Of a DNA stretch of 64,000 bases, positions 16,278 to 27,700 are shown piece after piece. The translations under genes were made by a program, and so were the position numbers. The notes beneath the pieces were generated by a model that was not told the origin of the DNA, did not search any database, and was given only the letters and a program-made list of their open reading frames with translations. Every line of letters begins with the position of its first letter. The first letter of the stretch is position 1. Source of the DNA: Pseudarthrobacter sp. NS4 (lineage in GTDB: Bacteria > Actinomycetota > Actinomycetes > Actinomycetales > Micrococcaceae); assembly GCF_024758005.1 (NCBI RefSeq), contig NZ_CP103288.1, positions 930,001 to 994,000 of the forward strand, in the 5' to 3' direction.

Positions 16278-18065
16278 TCAGGCGTCCGGACGCTCCTCGT
16301 GCGAGACGTAAGTGTCGAGCAGCCCCGCAGCCCTGCCGCCGTCGTCCTCTGCAGCCAATCCCTTGCGCATGCTGTCAGCCTTTTCCTTGCCGGCCGGGAA
16401 CGGCGGCAGGAGGGGGATTTCAGGATCGGTCAGGACCTCGATCACCACTGGCCGGTCCGCGGCGAACGCCTGCTCCCAGGCGTCACCCAGAAGCTCCGGG
16501 TCCTCCACCCGGATACCCCTCAGGCCCAGCAGTTCCGCATAGCCCGCGAACGGAAAATCAGGAAGTTCCTGGCTGTCCGCGAACCTCGGTTCGCCCTCGG
16601 ACTCGCGCTGCTCCCAGGTGACCTCCGTCAGCTCCCTGTTATTGAAGACGCACACCACAAACCGGGGGTCCTCCCACTGCCGCCACCGGTGGGCAACCGT
16701 CACCAGTTCCGCAAGGCCCGCCATCTGCATGGCCCCATCCCCGGCCAGGGCCACCAGCGGCCGGTCCGGATGTGCCAGTTTGGCGGCAATCCCGTAGGGG
16801 ATGGAGCACCCCATGCTGGCGAGGGTCCCGGAAAGATGCGCCGGCACATTCAGGGGCAGCACCAGCTGCCGGGCATACCAGTAAACACAGCTGCCGACGT
16901 CGATGCTTAGCTGCGCGTTCCCCGGAAGCCGGCCATTGAGCTCCCGGACCACCCGCTCAGGATTCACCGGTTTGGCCGGTACAGCCGCACGTTCTGCTGC
17001 CAGTTCGCGCCAGCGGGCGACTTCCTGTTCCACGTCCGCCCGCCATTGGCCGGGAGGGCGGGCATCCAGTTTCCTGCCCAAGGCCTTCAGCGCGGAGGCC
17101 GCGTCACCGGCCAGGCCCACCTCGACCGGATAGCGGTTGCCGATCTTTTTCTCATCAATGTCGATTTGTACGGCACGGGCAGCTCCGGGCGGCGGATAGA
17201 ACTCGGTCCACGGATCATTCGAACCCACAATCAGCAGGGCATCGCAGTTGCCCAGCAGGTGTGCGCTTGCGGTGGTGCCCAGATGCCCCATGGTTCCCAC
17301 GGCGAAGGGCAGGTTCTCATCCACGTAGGGTTTGCCCAGCAGGCTGGTGGCAATCCCGGCGCCAAGCTTTTCGGCCACGGCCACCACGTCATCGACCGCG
17401 TGACGGGCTCCCTGGCCCACCAGCAGGGCAACCTTTTGCGCGGAATTCAGCAGGGCTGCGGCAGCGTCCAGGTCTTCCTCGCGGGGAGTCTTGGCTGCGG
17501 CGCTCCACGTCGGCGCGGTAACCACGATGCCGTGTTCCTGCTCCAGCTGAGGAGCGGGCGCGGACTGGATGTCATGCGGGACAATGACCACGCACGGCGA
17601 TGATGTCGCCTTGGCGGTACGGAAGGCCCGGTCCAGGACCATGGGCACCTGCTCCGGTGTGCTTACGAGCTGCACGAACTGGGAAGCAACATCCTTGAAA
17701 AGGGCGCCCAGGTCGATTTCCTGCATGTAGGCCGAGCCGAGCACGGTCCGGCTTTGCTGCCCGACGATCGCCACCACCGGAACGCTGTCAAGCTTTGCGT
17801 CGTAGAGCCCGTTGAGGAGGTGGACGGCGCCGGGGCCCTGGGTGGAGGTCACCACCCCCACCCCGCCTGTGTACTTTGCGTGGCCCACGGCCATGAACGC
17901 TGCTGTCTCCTCGTGCCGGGCCTGGACGAACTGGATGCGCCCTTCAGCCCGGCGGAGCGCCCCCATGAAGCCGTTGATTCCGTCCCCGCTGTAACCGAAG
18001 ACCCGGTTCACGCCCCACGTGCTGAGCCGGTCCACGATTACATCGGCCACTGTCCGTTCAGTCAT
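16278..18065 (-). CDS. Thiamine-pyrophosphate-dependent enzyme (pyruvate oxidase / acetolactate synthase family)
   Basis: A 595-residue protein with the three domains of the POX/AHAS family. In the N-terminal PYR domain, RHEETAAFMAVGHAKYTG contains the cofactor-activating Glu. The central domain includes LLIVGSNDP. The C-terminal PP domain has the TPP/Mg motif, which begins VALAGDGAMQM and closes with the NN of VFNNRELTEV. The ATG at 18065 has AGGAGG six bases upstream and is preferred over longer options. Pyruvate oxidase (PoxB-like), acetolactate synthase and other decarboxylases cannot be separated by eye. No small regulatory AHAS subunit is adjacent, which favours an oxidase or decarboxylase. 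Confidence 0.85.
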   Translation of the reverse strand: MTERTVADVIVDRLSTWGVNRVFGYSGDGINGFMGALRRAEGRIQFVQARHEETAAFMAVGHAKYTGGVGVVTSTQGPGAVHLLNGLYDAKLDSVPVVAIVGQQSRTVLGSAYMQEIDLGALFKDVASQFVQLVSTPEQVPMVLDRAFRTAKATSSPCVVIVPHDIQSAPAPQLEQEHGIVVTAPTWSAAAKTPREEDLDAAAALLNSAQKVALLVGQGARHAVDDVVAVAEKLGAGIATSLLGKPYVDENLPFAVGTMGHLGTTASAHLLGNCDALLIVGSNDPWTEFYPPPGAARAVQIDIDEKKIGNRYPVEVGLAGDAASALKALGRKLDARPPGQWRADVEQEVARWRELAAERAAVPAKPVNPERVVRELNGRLPGNAQLSIDVGSCVYWYARQLVLPLNVPAHLSGTLASMGCSIPYGIAAKLAHPDRPLVALAGDGAMQMAGLAELVTVAHRWRQWEDPRFVVCVFNNRELTEVTWEQRESEGEPRFADSQELPDFPFAGYAELLGLRGIRVEDPELLGDAWEQAFAADRPVVIEVLTDPEIPLLPPFPAGKEKADSMRKGLAAEDDGGRAAGLLDTYVSHEERPDA

Positions 18066-18111
18066 AACGTCCTCCTGCATCGGTTCCGGGAGCGGGCCAA
18101 GGCCCGCCACG

Positions 18112-20754
18112 CTACGCGTTAACGATCAACCCCAGCTCGGCCTTGGAAGCCAGTGCCTCATGCCGCGGCAGGACGCGGACGGTGTAGCCGAACGATCCCG
18201 AGCGGTCGATGACCAGCGAGCCGCTGAACAAATAGCGTCCGCTGCCGAGGTCTTCCTTCACCTGCAGTTCCATCAGGGTGATATCCGTCAGGGTGTCGCT
18301 TTCCTCCGCCTGGCCATAGGCCACCTCCACCCACACGTCCTCGGGAACAAGGCTGTTGAGGGCAACGTAGGCATTGACCTGGAGCGTGTCCCCGATCTGC
18401 GGATCCTCCGAGACGCCCACCGAGTCCACATGCTCGACGTGGATCTGGGGCCACGCGGAGCGCACCTTGGCAGTCCAGGAGGCAAGGGAGCGGGCCTGGG
18501 AGTAGGAATTCGCGATTGCGCTGCGTCCCGCTTCAGCCGCGGGACGATAAAGGATGTTCACGTAGTCGCGCAGCATGCGCTCGGCCGAAACCGCCGGGCC
18601 GAGGTGGGACAGGGTGTGCTTGATCATTGACACCCAGTGCGTTGGCACCTTCTCGGCCTCTGACGTCGAAGGTCCGGCGGCCCCGGCATCTTCCGAAACC
18701 GTGCTGCCATAGAAGCGCGGCGCAACCTGGGTTTCGAGCAGCTCATACAGGGCAGCCGCTTCGATATCGTCTCGCTCCTCGGGGGAGGCGTCGTTGTTGG
18801 CGGTGGGAATCGCCCAGCCGTTCTCGCCGTCGTACATCTCATCCCACCAGCCGTCCAGGACGGACAGGTTCAGCGAGCCGTTAAGCGCGGCCTTCATGCC
18901 GGACGTGCCGCAGGCCTCCAGGGGCCGCAGAGGGTTGTTCAGCCACACATCGCAGCCCGGGAACAGCGTCCTGGCCATCGCGATGTCGTAGTTGGGCAGG
19001 AACACGATCCGGTGCCGGACCTGGGGGTCGTCCGTGAAACGGACCAGGTCCTGGATCATCTTCTTGCCGGCATCATCGGCCGGGTGGGACTTGCCGGCAA
19101 TGACCAGCTGGATGGGGTGCTCCTTATGCAGGAGCAGCGCCTTGAGCCGCGCCGGCTCGCGCAGCATCAGGGTCAGGCGCTTATAGGTGGGGACGCGGCG
19201 GGCGAACCCGATCGTCAGGATATCCGGGTCCAGGACCTTGTCCGTCCACCGCAGCTCGGCATCCGCCGCGCCGCGCTTCTTCCACGCTGCCCGCAGCCGG
19301 CGCCGGACATCATCCACCAGCGCGGACCGCATCTCGCGGCGCAGCGCCCAGACGTCGGCGTCGCTGACGTTGTAGGCAAGGTCCCAGCGGCCATTCGCCT
19401 CAGCCTCGCTGCCGAACTGGTCGCGGGCAAGCTTGGAGATGCGGCTGTCCACCCAGGTGGGCACGTGCACGCCGTTGGTGACGGACGTGATGGGCACCTC
19501 GGAGTGGTCGAAGCCCGGCCACAGTGCCGAGAACATACCCCTGGACACCACGCCGTGCAGCTTGGCCACACCGTTGGCGCGCTGCGCCAGGCGCAGGCCC
19601 ATCACCGCCATGTTGAAGACGGCCGGGTTTCCCTCGGCGTAGTTTTCGCGGCCCAGTTCCAGGATCCGGTCCACAGGCACCTCCGGCGCCAGCCCGGCGT
19701 GGAAGAAGTGGCTGATCTGGGAGATCTCGAACCGGTCGATGCCGGCCGGAACCGGGGTGTGCGTGGTGAAGACGGTGGAGGCGCGGCCTGCCGCGAGGGC
19801 TTCATCGAAGGTGAGGGACTGGTCCCCGGACATGAGTTCCTGGATGCGCTCGATCCCGAGGAAACCGGCATGGCCCTCGTTGGTATGGAAGACTTCCGGC
19901 GCCGGCGAGCCCGTGAGCTGCTGGAAGGCGCGCAGGGCCTTGACGCCGCCCATGCCCAGCAGCAGTTCCTGCTGCAGCCGGTGGTCCCCGCCGCCGCCGT
20001 ACAGCCGGTCGGTGATGCTGCGGGCGGCGTCATCATTACCCGGAACATTGGAGTCAAGGAGCAGCAGGGGAACACGTCCGACGTCGGCGCGCCAGATGTG
20101 CGCGAGCAGCCGGCGTCCGTTGGGAAGCGGGAGGGTGACCTGCAGGGGCCGGCCGTTGCCGTCAGGGGAGGGCTCGCGGAGCAGGGTCAGCGGCAGGCCG
20201 TCCGGGTCCAGCACGGGGTACGTCTCCTGCTGCCAGGCGTCCCGGGACAGGGACTGCTTGAAATAGCCTGCCTGGTACAGCAGCCCCACTCCGATCAGCG
20301 GCACCCCAAGATCCGAGGCCGCCTTCAGGTGGTCGCCGGCCAGGATGCCCAGGCCGCCCGAGTACTGGGGGAGGACCTCGGTAATGCCGAACTCGGGCGA
20401 GAAGTAGGCGATGGCGGCCGGGGCGTCCGGACCCAGTCCCTGGTACCAGCGCGGCTCCTCAAGGTACCGGTCAAGGTCTTCTTCCGCGGCGCGCACACGC
20501 TCCACAACCGACTGGTTGGCGGCCAGCTGCTGGAGCTCTTCCCTGCTGACCAGGCCCAGGAAACCCACGGGATCCTGCCCGCTTTCCTCCCACAGCCGGG
20601 GATTCAGCCCGGCGAAGAGTTCGCGCGTGGGGCGGTGCCAGGACCAGCGCAAATTGCTTGCCAGCCGGGCCAGTGGCCGGATGGGTTCGGGGAGGACTGT
20701 ACGGACCGTAAACCTGCGGATTGCCTTCACCTGCGTCACACTAACGGACAACAT
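18112..20754 (-). CDS. glgP: Alpha-glucan phosphorylase (GT35)
   Basis: An 880-residue phosphorylase that releases glucose-1-phosphate from glycogen or maltodextrin. It is of the short N-terminal actinobacterial/archaeal type. It starts near VLPEPIRPLARLASNLRWSW, has AYFSPEFGITEVLPQYSGGL (substrate region), HTNEGHAGFLGIERI and TTHTPVPAGIDRF. The PLP region is GTSGMKAALNGSLNLSVLDG, whose Lys is the expected Schiff-base residue. The ATG at 20754 has a weak ribosome site, so the GTG at 20730 (starting MKAIRRFTVRTV) may be the real start. It is divergent from glgE, so a 128-base region controls degradation and synthesis in opposite directions. Confidence 0.94.
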   Translation of the reverse strand: MLSVSVTQVKAIRRFTVRTVLPEPIRPLARLASNLRWSWHRPTRELFAGLNPRLWEESGQDPVGFLGLVSREELQQLAANQSVVERVRAAEEDLDRYLEEPRWYQGLGPDAPAAIAYFSPEFGITEVLPQYSGGLGILAGDHLKAASDLGVPLIGVGLLYQAGYFKQSLSRDAWQQETYPVLDPDGLPLTLLREPSPDGNGRPLQVTLPLPNGRRLLAHIWRADVGRVPLLLLDSNVPGNDDAARSITDRLYGGGGDHRLQQELLLGMGGVKALRAFQQLTGSPAPEVFHTNEGHAGFLGIERIQELMSGDQSLTFDEALAAGRASTVFTTHTPVPAGIDRFEISQISHFFHAGLAPEVPVDRILELGRENYAEGNPAVFNMAVMGLRLAQRANGVAKLHGVVSRGMFSALWPGFDHSEVPITSVTNGVHVPTWVDSRISKLARDQFGSEAEANGRWDLAYNVSDADVWALRREMRSALVDDVRRRLRAAWKKRGAADAELRWTDKVLDPDILTIGFARRVPTYKRLTLMLREPARLKALLLHKEHPIQLVIAGKSHPADDAGKKMIQDLVRFTDDPQVRHRIVFLPNYDIAMARTLFPGCDVWLNNPLRPLEACGTSGMKAALNGSLNLSVLDGWWDEMYDGENGWAIPTANNDASPEERDDIEAAALYELLETQVAPRFYGSTVSEDAGAAGPSTSEAEKVPTHWVSMIKHTLSHLGPAVSAERMLRDYVNILYRPAAEAGRSAIANSYSQARSLASWTAKVRSAWPQIHVEHVDSVGVSEDPQIGDTLQVNAYVALNSLVPEDVWVEVAYGQAEESDTLTDITLMELQVKEDLGSGRYLFSGSLVIDRSGSFGYTVRVLPRHEALASKAELGLIVNA

Positions 20755-20882
20755 GGGCGGCCGGAACCAGCTTTAGGTTTCTTTTGCGTAAATGACAAGG
20801 GCATGAAGGAAATGAGGCGCGGTACAGCGAAATTAGTGAGCAGGCTTAGCATTCTTCGTCATTTCTCGCTAACGTCGAGCTT

Positions 20883-22964
20883 GTGACGACTAACTCAGGA
20901 ACCAGTGCCGTATCAACGAAAATGCCGGCGGGACGCATCACCGACGGACTGCGGTTCGGACGTTTTCCGATCACTGCAGTGCAGCCCGTCGTCGAGGGTG
21001 GAAAGTTCCCCGCGAAAGCCCTGCCGGGCGAAGGGATCGTGGTCGGAGCCACCGCTTTCCGGGAGGGTCACGACCAGCTGGGCGTCAGCGCCGTGCTCCT
21101 GGACCCGTCCGGTGCGGAGCGCCAGCGCGTCCGGCTCTCGCCGCCGCGCGGGGAACGGGGCATGGGAACGGACCGCTGGGAGGGCATCCTCACGCCGTCG
21201 GAAACGGGCAACTGGTCCTTTCTCATCGAGGCCTGGCACGACCGCTACGGCACCTGGCACCACAACGCCGAGGTGAAGATTGCCGCCGGCATCGACGTTG
21301 AACTGATGCTCGCCGAAGGTGCGGCGCTGCTCTCCGAAGCGGCCGGCGACGAATCCCGCAGCGAGGCGGACCGGGCAACGTTGCGCTGGGTCGCCGACAG
21401 GCTGGCGGACCAGTCGCTTAGCCCGGAGGATCGCCTCGCCGCCGGATTCAGCCACGGGGTGGCTGACATTGTGGCCCGCCAGCCCATCCGCGAGCTGGTG
21501 ACGGCCTCCGAAGAGTACCCCCTGCTGGTGGAACGCGACCGCGCCGGGCGCGGCGCCTGGTACGAGTTCTTCCCCCGGTCCGAGGGGGCCGTCAAGGACC
21601 ACTCCACCGGCGCGTGGACCTCCGGAAACTTCCGCACCGCTGCCAAGCGGCTGGACGCTGTGGCAGCCATGGGCTTCGACGTCCTGTACATGCCGCCCAT
21701 CCACCCCATCGGCGTGCAGCACCGCAAGGGGCCCAACAACACGTTGGTGGCCGGCCCCAACGATCCCGGTTCGCCCTGGGCCATCGGTGCCGTGGAAGGT
21801 GGCCACGACGCCATCCACCCGGACCTTGGATCATTTGAAGACTTTGATGCCTTCGTGGCGCGCGCCAACGAGCTGGGCCTGGAAGTTGCCCTGGACCTCG
21901 CCCTGCAGGCCGCCCCGGACCACCCCTGGGTGACGTCACATCCGGAATGGTTCACTACCCGCGTGGACGGCAGCATTGCCTACGCAGAAAATCCCCCAAA
22001 GAAGTACCAGGACATTTATCCCCTCAATTTCGATAATGATCCCGAGGGGCTTTCCCGGGAAATTCTGCGTATTGTCCTGCTCTGGGTGAGTCACGGCGTA
22101 AAGATTTTCCGCGTGGACAACCCGCACACCAAGCCCGTGTGGTTCTGGGAATGGCTGATTGCCGAAGTGAACAAAACAGTGCCCGGCGTGGTGTTCCTTG
22201 CTGAGGCATTTACCCGCCCGGCCATGATGCACGCTCTTGGCAGGGCCGGCTTCCAGCAGTCCTACACCTACTTCACGTGGCGGAACACCAAAAAGGAGAT
22301 CGAGGACTACTTCACCGAGGTCAGCCACGAATCTTCGGCGTTCTTCCGCCCGAACTTCTTCGTCAACACCCCGGACATCCTGACGGAGTACCTCCAGTAC
22401 GGCGGCCCGGCTGCCTTCAGGATCCGGGCGGTCCTGGCCTCCACCGCCAGCCCGCTCTGGGGCGTTTACGCCGGTTATGAGCTCCACGAGCATGTGGCCC
22501 GGCCGGGCGCGGAGGAGTACATCGACAACGAAAAGTTCGAATACAAGGCACGTGACTGGGACGCCGCAGCAGAATCCGGGCGTACCCTGGCACCGTACAT
22601 CACGCGGCTGAACCACCTCCGGCGTGACCACCCGGCACTGCAGGACCTGCAGAACCTGACGGTCCACCAGAGCACCGACGACGCCACGGTGGTGTACTCC
22701 AAGCACAAGACACTCCCTGACGGCTCCAAGGACACCCTCATCGTGGTGGTCAATGTGGATCCCCACGGAACCAGGGAATCCACGGTTTCACTTGACTTGG
22801 CGGCGCTTGAGCTCGACCCGCAGGACCTCACCCCCAACGGGGGCTTCTACGTGGACGACCTCATTTCCGGTGACAGCTGGGAATGGGGTGAATACAACTA
22901 CGTCCGCCTCGACCCGCATGTAGAGCCCGCACACATCCTGAGCGTGAGGAGAATGCATCAGTGA
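20883..22964 (+). CDS. glgE: Alpha-1,4-glucan:maltose-1-phosphate maltosyltransferase GlgE
   Basis: A 693-residue GH13_3 enzyme that adds maltosyl units from maltose-1-phosphate to a growing alpha-glucan. The N-terminal DUF3416-type domain starts [20 protein letters not shown]. The catalytic barrel includes [28 protein letters not shown], the nucleophile region [12 protein letters not shown] and the acid/base region [18 protein letters not shown] start is used. The gene overlaps treS by 4 bases, the first link of the glgE-treS-mak/glgB operon. Confidence 0.97.
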   Translation: MTTNSGTSAVSTKMPAGRITDGLRFGRFPITAVQPVVEGGKFPAKALPGEGIVVGATAFREGHDQLGVSAVLLDPSGAERQRVRLSPPRGERGMGTDRWEGILTPSETGNWSFLIEAWHDRYGTWHHNAEVKIAAGIDVELMLAEGAALLSEAAGDESRSEADRATLRWVADRLADQSLSPEDRLAAGFSHGVADIVARQPIRELVTASEEYPLLVERDRAGRGAWYEFFPRSEGAVKDHSTGAWTSGNFRTAAKRLDAVAAMGFDVLYMPPIHPIGVQHRKGPNNTLVAGPNDPGSPWAIGAVEGGHDAIHPDLGSFEDFDAFVARANELGLEVALDLALQAAPDHPWVTSHPEWFTTRVDGSIAYAENPPKKYQDIYPLNFDNDPEGLSREILRIVLLWVSHGVKIFRVDNPHTKPVWFWEWLIAEVNKTVPGVVFLAEAFTRPAMMHALGRAGFQQSYTYFTWRNTKKEIEDYFTEVSHESSAFFRPNFFVNTPDILTEYLQYGGPAAFRIRAVLASTASPLWGVYAGYELHEHVARPGAEEYIDNEKFEYKARDWDAAAESGRTLAPYITRLNHLRRDHPALQDLQNLTVHQSTDDATVVYSKHKTLPDGSKDTLIVVVNVDPHGTRESTVSLDLAALELDPQDLTPNGGFYVDDLISGDSWEWGEYNYVRLDPHVEPAHILSVRRMHQ

Positions 22965-24757
22965 GTTTCAATCCTCAAAGTTCCGGCCGGCATTTCACTC
23001 CAAAGAGCACGTTTGAGCTAAATGCGCCAGGTCTTCAGCATGATCCGCTGTGGTACCGGAAGGCCGTGTTCTACGAGGTGCTCGTAAGGGCTTTTGCGGA
23101 TGCCAACGGCGATGGCTCCGGAGACTTTTCCGGACTCATCAACCGGCTCGACTACCTGCAGTGGCTGGGGGTGGACTGCCTCTGGCTGCCGCCGTTCTTC
23201 CAGTCACCGCTGCGGGACGGCGGCTACGACATCTCCGACTACAACTCCGTTCTGGACGAGTTCGGCACCATCAGCGACTTCAAGCGCCTGGTTGCGGAGG
23301 CCCATGCCCGGGGCGTCCGGGTAATCATCGACCTGCCCCTGAACCACACCTCGGACCAGCACCCCTGGTTCCAGGAGTCACGCAAGGATCCCGACGGCCC
23401 CTACGGCGACTTCTATGTGTGGAGCGACACGGACGAGAAGTACCAGGACGCCCGCATCATCTTCGTGGACACCGAGGAATCGAACTGGACGTTCGACCCC
23501 ATCCGGCGCCAGTTTTTCTGGCACCGGTTCTTCAGCCACCAGCCGGACCTGAACTTCGAAAACCCCAAGGTGATCGAGGCCCTCTTCGACGTGGTGCGGT
23601 TTTGGCTGGACCAGGGCATCGACGGTTTCCGGGCGGACGCCATCCCTTACCTGTTTGAGGAAGAGGGGACCAACTGCGAGAACCTCCCGGCCACGCACGA
23701 GTTCCTCCGGAAGCTGCGGGCCATGGTGGACGAAAGCTATCCCGGCCGCGTGATCATTGCCGAAGCCAATCAGCCGCCCAACGAAGTGGTGGAGTATTTC
23801 GGAACCGACGAGGAGCCGGAATGCCACATGGCGTTCCACTTCCCGATCATGCCGCGGCTGTACTACGCGCTCAGGGACCAGAAGGCCGCGCCCATCATCG
23901 AGACCATGCAGGACACTCCCGACATTCCGGAAGGCGCGCAGTGGGGGACCTTCCTCCGCAACCACGACGAACTGACCCTCGAAATGGTCACGGCCGACGA
24001 GCGGGCGGCGATGCTGGGCTGGTATGCGCCGGACCCCCGGATGCGCGCCAACATCGGCATCCGGCGCCGGCTGGCGCCGCTGCTGGACAACTCGCGGGCG
24101 GAGATCGAACTGATCAACGCGCTGCTCCTGTCCCTTCCCGGCAGCCCCTTCCTGTACTACGGGGACGAGATCGGCATGGGAGACAACATCTGGCTGGAGG
24201 ACCGTGACGCCGTCCGCACCCCCATGCAGTGGAACCCGGACCGCAACGCAGGCTTCTCCCACGCTGATCCGGGCAAGCTCTACCTGCCCCCGATCCAGTC
24301 GCTGGTGTACAACTACAGCATGGCGAATGTGGAGGCCGAGTCCTCGCACTCCGGGTCCCTGCTGCGCTGGACCCGGCAGATCCTCAGCGTCCGAAAAAAC
24401 CACCCGGCCTTCGGCCTTGGCGGGTTCAAGCACGTGGAAGCCGACCACGACGCCGTCCTCGCCTACCTTCGGGAACTGCCGCCCGACAACGCCGCCGGGG
24501 CGGCTGCAGAAACCATCCTGTGCGCGTTCAACCTCTCGCAGCATCCGGTGGCCGCCAGGCTCCGCGTTCCGCAATACGCCGGACGAGGGCTCCGTGACGT
24601 CTTCGGCGGACAGACTTTCCCCGGAATCAACGACGACGGAACGCTCACGCTGACCCTGGGCAGCCACGATTTCTTCTGGCTGCGCGTACGGTCAGCGGCT
24701 TCCAACCCTTCGTCGCCCTATACCCAGGCCATGCCAATTCTGTCGATAGAGAACTGA
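22961..24757 (+). CDS. treS: Trehalose synthase / maltose alpha-D-glucosyltransferase TreS
   Basis: A 598-residue GH13_16 enzyme interconverting trehalose and maltose. The N-terminus contains [20 protein letters not shown]. The conserved regions are [35 protein letters not shown] (nucleophile Asp), [10 protein letters not shown] (Glu) and [13 protein letters not shown]. There is no fused maltokinase at its C-terminus, which is consistent with the kinase being fused to GlgB downstream. The GTG start overlaps the glgE stop, and the mak-glgB start follows 1 base after its stop. Confidence 0.97.
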   Translation: MSFNPQSSGRHFTPKSTFELNAPGLQHDPLWYRKAVFYEVLVRAFADANGDGSGDFSGLINRLDYLQWLGVDCLWLPPFFQSPLRDGGYDISDYNSVLDEFGTISDFKRLVAEAHARGVRVIIDLPLNHTSDQHPWFQESRKDPDGPYGDFYVWSDTDEKYQDARIIFVDTEESNWTFDPIRRQFFWHRFFSHQPDLNFENPKVIEALFDVVRFWLDQGIDGFRADAIPYLFEEEGTNCENLPATHEFLRKLRAMVDESYPGRVIIAEANQPPNEVVEYFGTDEEPECHMAFHFPIMPRLYYALRDQKAAPIIETMQDTPDIPEGAQWGTFLRNHDELTLEMVTADERAAMLGWYAPDPRMRANIGIRRRLAPLLDNSRAEIELINALLLSLPGSPFLYYGDEIGMGDNIWLEDRDAVRTPMQWNPDRNAGFSHADPGKLYLPPIQSLVYNYSMANVEAESSHSGSLLRWTRQILSVRKNHPAFGLGGFKHVEADHDAVLAYLRELPPDNAAGAAAETILCAFNLSQHPVAARLRVPQYAGRGLRDVFGGQTFPGINDDGTLTLTLGSHDFFWLRVRSAASNPSSPYTQAMPILSIEN

Positions 24758-24758
24758 G

Positions 24759-27700
24759 ATGAACCAGCCCATACTCACCCCCGCCCTGACCGCGCTCCTC
24801 AAGGAATGGCTTCCGAACCAACGCTGGTTTCCGGTCAAATCCCCGGATTTCGAAATGTCCCAGGCAGGCAGCCTGGGACTGGACGATCCCGCAAGGCACG
24901 CAGCCCTGGCCGTGTTCCTGATCAACGTCACCACCCGTGGCGCCGACGGCGGACAGCGGACCGCCGTGGTCCAGGTTCCGCTGAGCTTCCGGGCCGCGCC
25001 CGCCGCCGGCATGGAGCGGGCACTTGTGGGCCAGGCCGCCGGGACCGATCCCTCCCGGCCCTGGGTTTACGATGCGGTCCACGATCCCGACTTTGTTGGC
25101 GCCTGGCTGGAGCTGATCCGGCAGGAGTCCAAAGCCCCCAGCGGTACCGCAACAGGCTTCCAGGTTCCCGGGAACTACCGGCTTCCAACTGCCCGCGGCG
25201 TTGTAAAAGTCCTGTCCGGCGAGCAGTCCAACAGTTCAGTCATAGTGGACGACGGCGAATCAGCTACCATCGTGAAGTTCTTCCGCGTGCTCTCCGAGGG
25301 GACAAACCCCGAGGTCGAAGTCGGTGCGGCCCTGACCTCCGCCGGCACCTCTGAAGTTCCCGCCACCCTTGGCTGGGTCCGCGGGGAATGGCTGGCACAG
25401 GGCAGGACCGCATCCGGCGACAAGGGCTCACGCACTGTCCAGGGCGAACTGGCAGTGGCGCACGAGTTCCTTGCCGGTGGCCGGGATGCCTGGCGCCTCG
25501 CTGTGGATGCTGCCCGTTCAGGGACGGATTTTACGGCAGAGGCCAGGGCCCTCGGGGCCGCCACCGCCACCGTCCATCGGCGCCTTGCCGAAGCCTTGGG
25601 ACAGTCGGCCGAAAGCGAACCCGGCACGGTGATCGCACCTGGAGTAGCCCAGCGCGTCCGGCAGGCCTGGACGGAAGCCGGTCCCGCCGTCGGGCCCTAT
25701 GACGAGGCGTTGAACGAGCTGCTGGAGGGCCTCGACAGCGTTCCCGTCGGCCCACTGCAGCGGATCCACGGCGACCTGCACCTCGGCCAGATTCTCCAGG
25801 TCCCCCATGCAGCCGGCACCACAGCTGCCGGTGACGGTGCCCGCTGGGCGATCCTCGACTTCGAAGGCGAGCCCCTGAGGCCCATCGCCGAACGGAACGT
25901 CCCCGACGTTCCCCTTCGCGACGTCGTCGGCATGCTGCGGTCATTCGACTATGCAGCAGGTGCCGCCCAGCGCGAACAGGATGGCGCGCAGGTGCCCGCC
26001 GCGTGGGTAGATGATTGTGCTGAGGCGTTCCTCGCCGGTTATGCGGGCATCACGCCTGGCAGCGTTGACCGGAACTCGCCCCTCTTTGTGGCATTGTGGC
26101 TGGACAAGGCGCTATACGAAGTAGTTTATGAAATGCGTAACAGGCCCGACTGGCTGGCTATACCAGTGAACGCCTCCAGGCGGCTCCTTAGCGGTAACAG
26201 CGCCGGCGACCAGGCCGGTGCAGCATCGGAAGGTAACGAAATGACAGGCTCAGCACAAACTGACCGGCCGGGAGCGCCGCTGCAGGTAGATGACGGCACC
26301 TTGGGCAGGATCGCGAACGGTGAACACCACGCCCCCCACTCCGTCCTGGGCGCGCACCTGGACGACCATGGCCACGTCACCATCCGCACCGTCAAGCACC
26401 TCGCGGAAGCAGTCACGGTCATCACGGCGGCTGGCGAAGTTCCTATGGAGCATGAGGCCCACGGCGTGTGGGTGGCCGTCCTTGAACCGCTCCAGCATGG
26501 CCACGTTCCGGACTACCGCCTCTCGGTCACCTACCCGGGCGCTGAGGCCGTGACGGTCGACGAACCCTACCGCTACCTGCCCACCGTTGGTGAGGTGGAC
26601 CTGCACCTGATCGGTGAGGGCCGGCACGAGAAACTGTGGGAGGTGCTGGGCGCCCACGTCCAGCACTACAAGTCCCCAATGGGAGACGTGGACGGCGTGT
26701 CCTTCGCGGTCTGGGCCCCCAACGCCCAGGCTGTCCGGCTCAAAGGCGACTTCAACGGCTGGGACGGACGGGAACACTCCCTCCGCTCCCTCGGGTCCTC
26801 CGGAGTGTGGGAGATCTTCATCCCCGGCGTTTTGGCAGGGGCGTGCTACAAATTCGAAATCAGGACCAAGTCCGGTTACTGGGTGGAAAAGGCCGACCCC
26901 CTGGCCTTCGGTACCGAGGTTCCCCCGCTCACGGCATCAAAGGTGGTGGAACCCTCCTACGCCTTCAAGGATGACGAATGGATGGAGGCCCGCGCCCAGC
27001 GGGACCCGCACAACTCGGCCATGAGCGTCTACGAGGTGCACCTTGGCTCGTGGCGGCTTGGACTGGGCTACCGCGAGCTGGCCAAGGAACTGGTGGAGTA
27101 CGTCAAGTGGTTGGGGTTCACCCACGTGGAGTTCATGCCCGTTGCTGAACACCCCTTCGGCGGGTCCTGGGGCTACCAGGTCACGTCCTACTTCGCGCCT
27201 ACCTCCCGCTTCGGACACCCGGACGAATTCCGGTACCTGGTTGACACCCTGCACCAGGCAGGCATCGGCGTGCTGCTGGACTGGGTCCCTGCACACTTCC
27301 CCAAGGACGCCTGGGCACTTGCCCAGTTCGACGGCGAACCCCTTTACGAGCACGCCGACCCCAACCTGGGTGAGCACCCCGACTGGGGCACGCTGATCTT
27401 CGACTTCGGCCGCACCGAAGTGCGCAACTTCCTCGTGGCCAACGCCCTGTACTGGCTGGATGAGTTCCACATCGATGGACTGCGGGTGGATGCCGTCGCC
27501 TCGATGCTTTACCTGGACTACTCCCGCGAGGACGGGCAGTGGCAGCCCAACCGGTTCGGCGGCCGGGAAAACCTGGAGGCAATCTCCTTCCTGCAGGAAG
27601 TGAACGCCACTGTCTACAAGACCCACCCCGGGGCGGTCATGATCGCCGAGGAATCCACGGCGTTCCCCGGCGTGACAGCCCCCACCAGCAACGGCGGCCT

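Noticed and set aside
19012..20886. A 624-codon plus-strand frame
   Set aside because: It is the antisense of glgP; it has no motifs, and its length is a by-product of high-GC codon use. The glgP motifs on the minus strand are clear.
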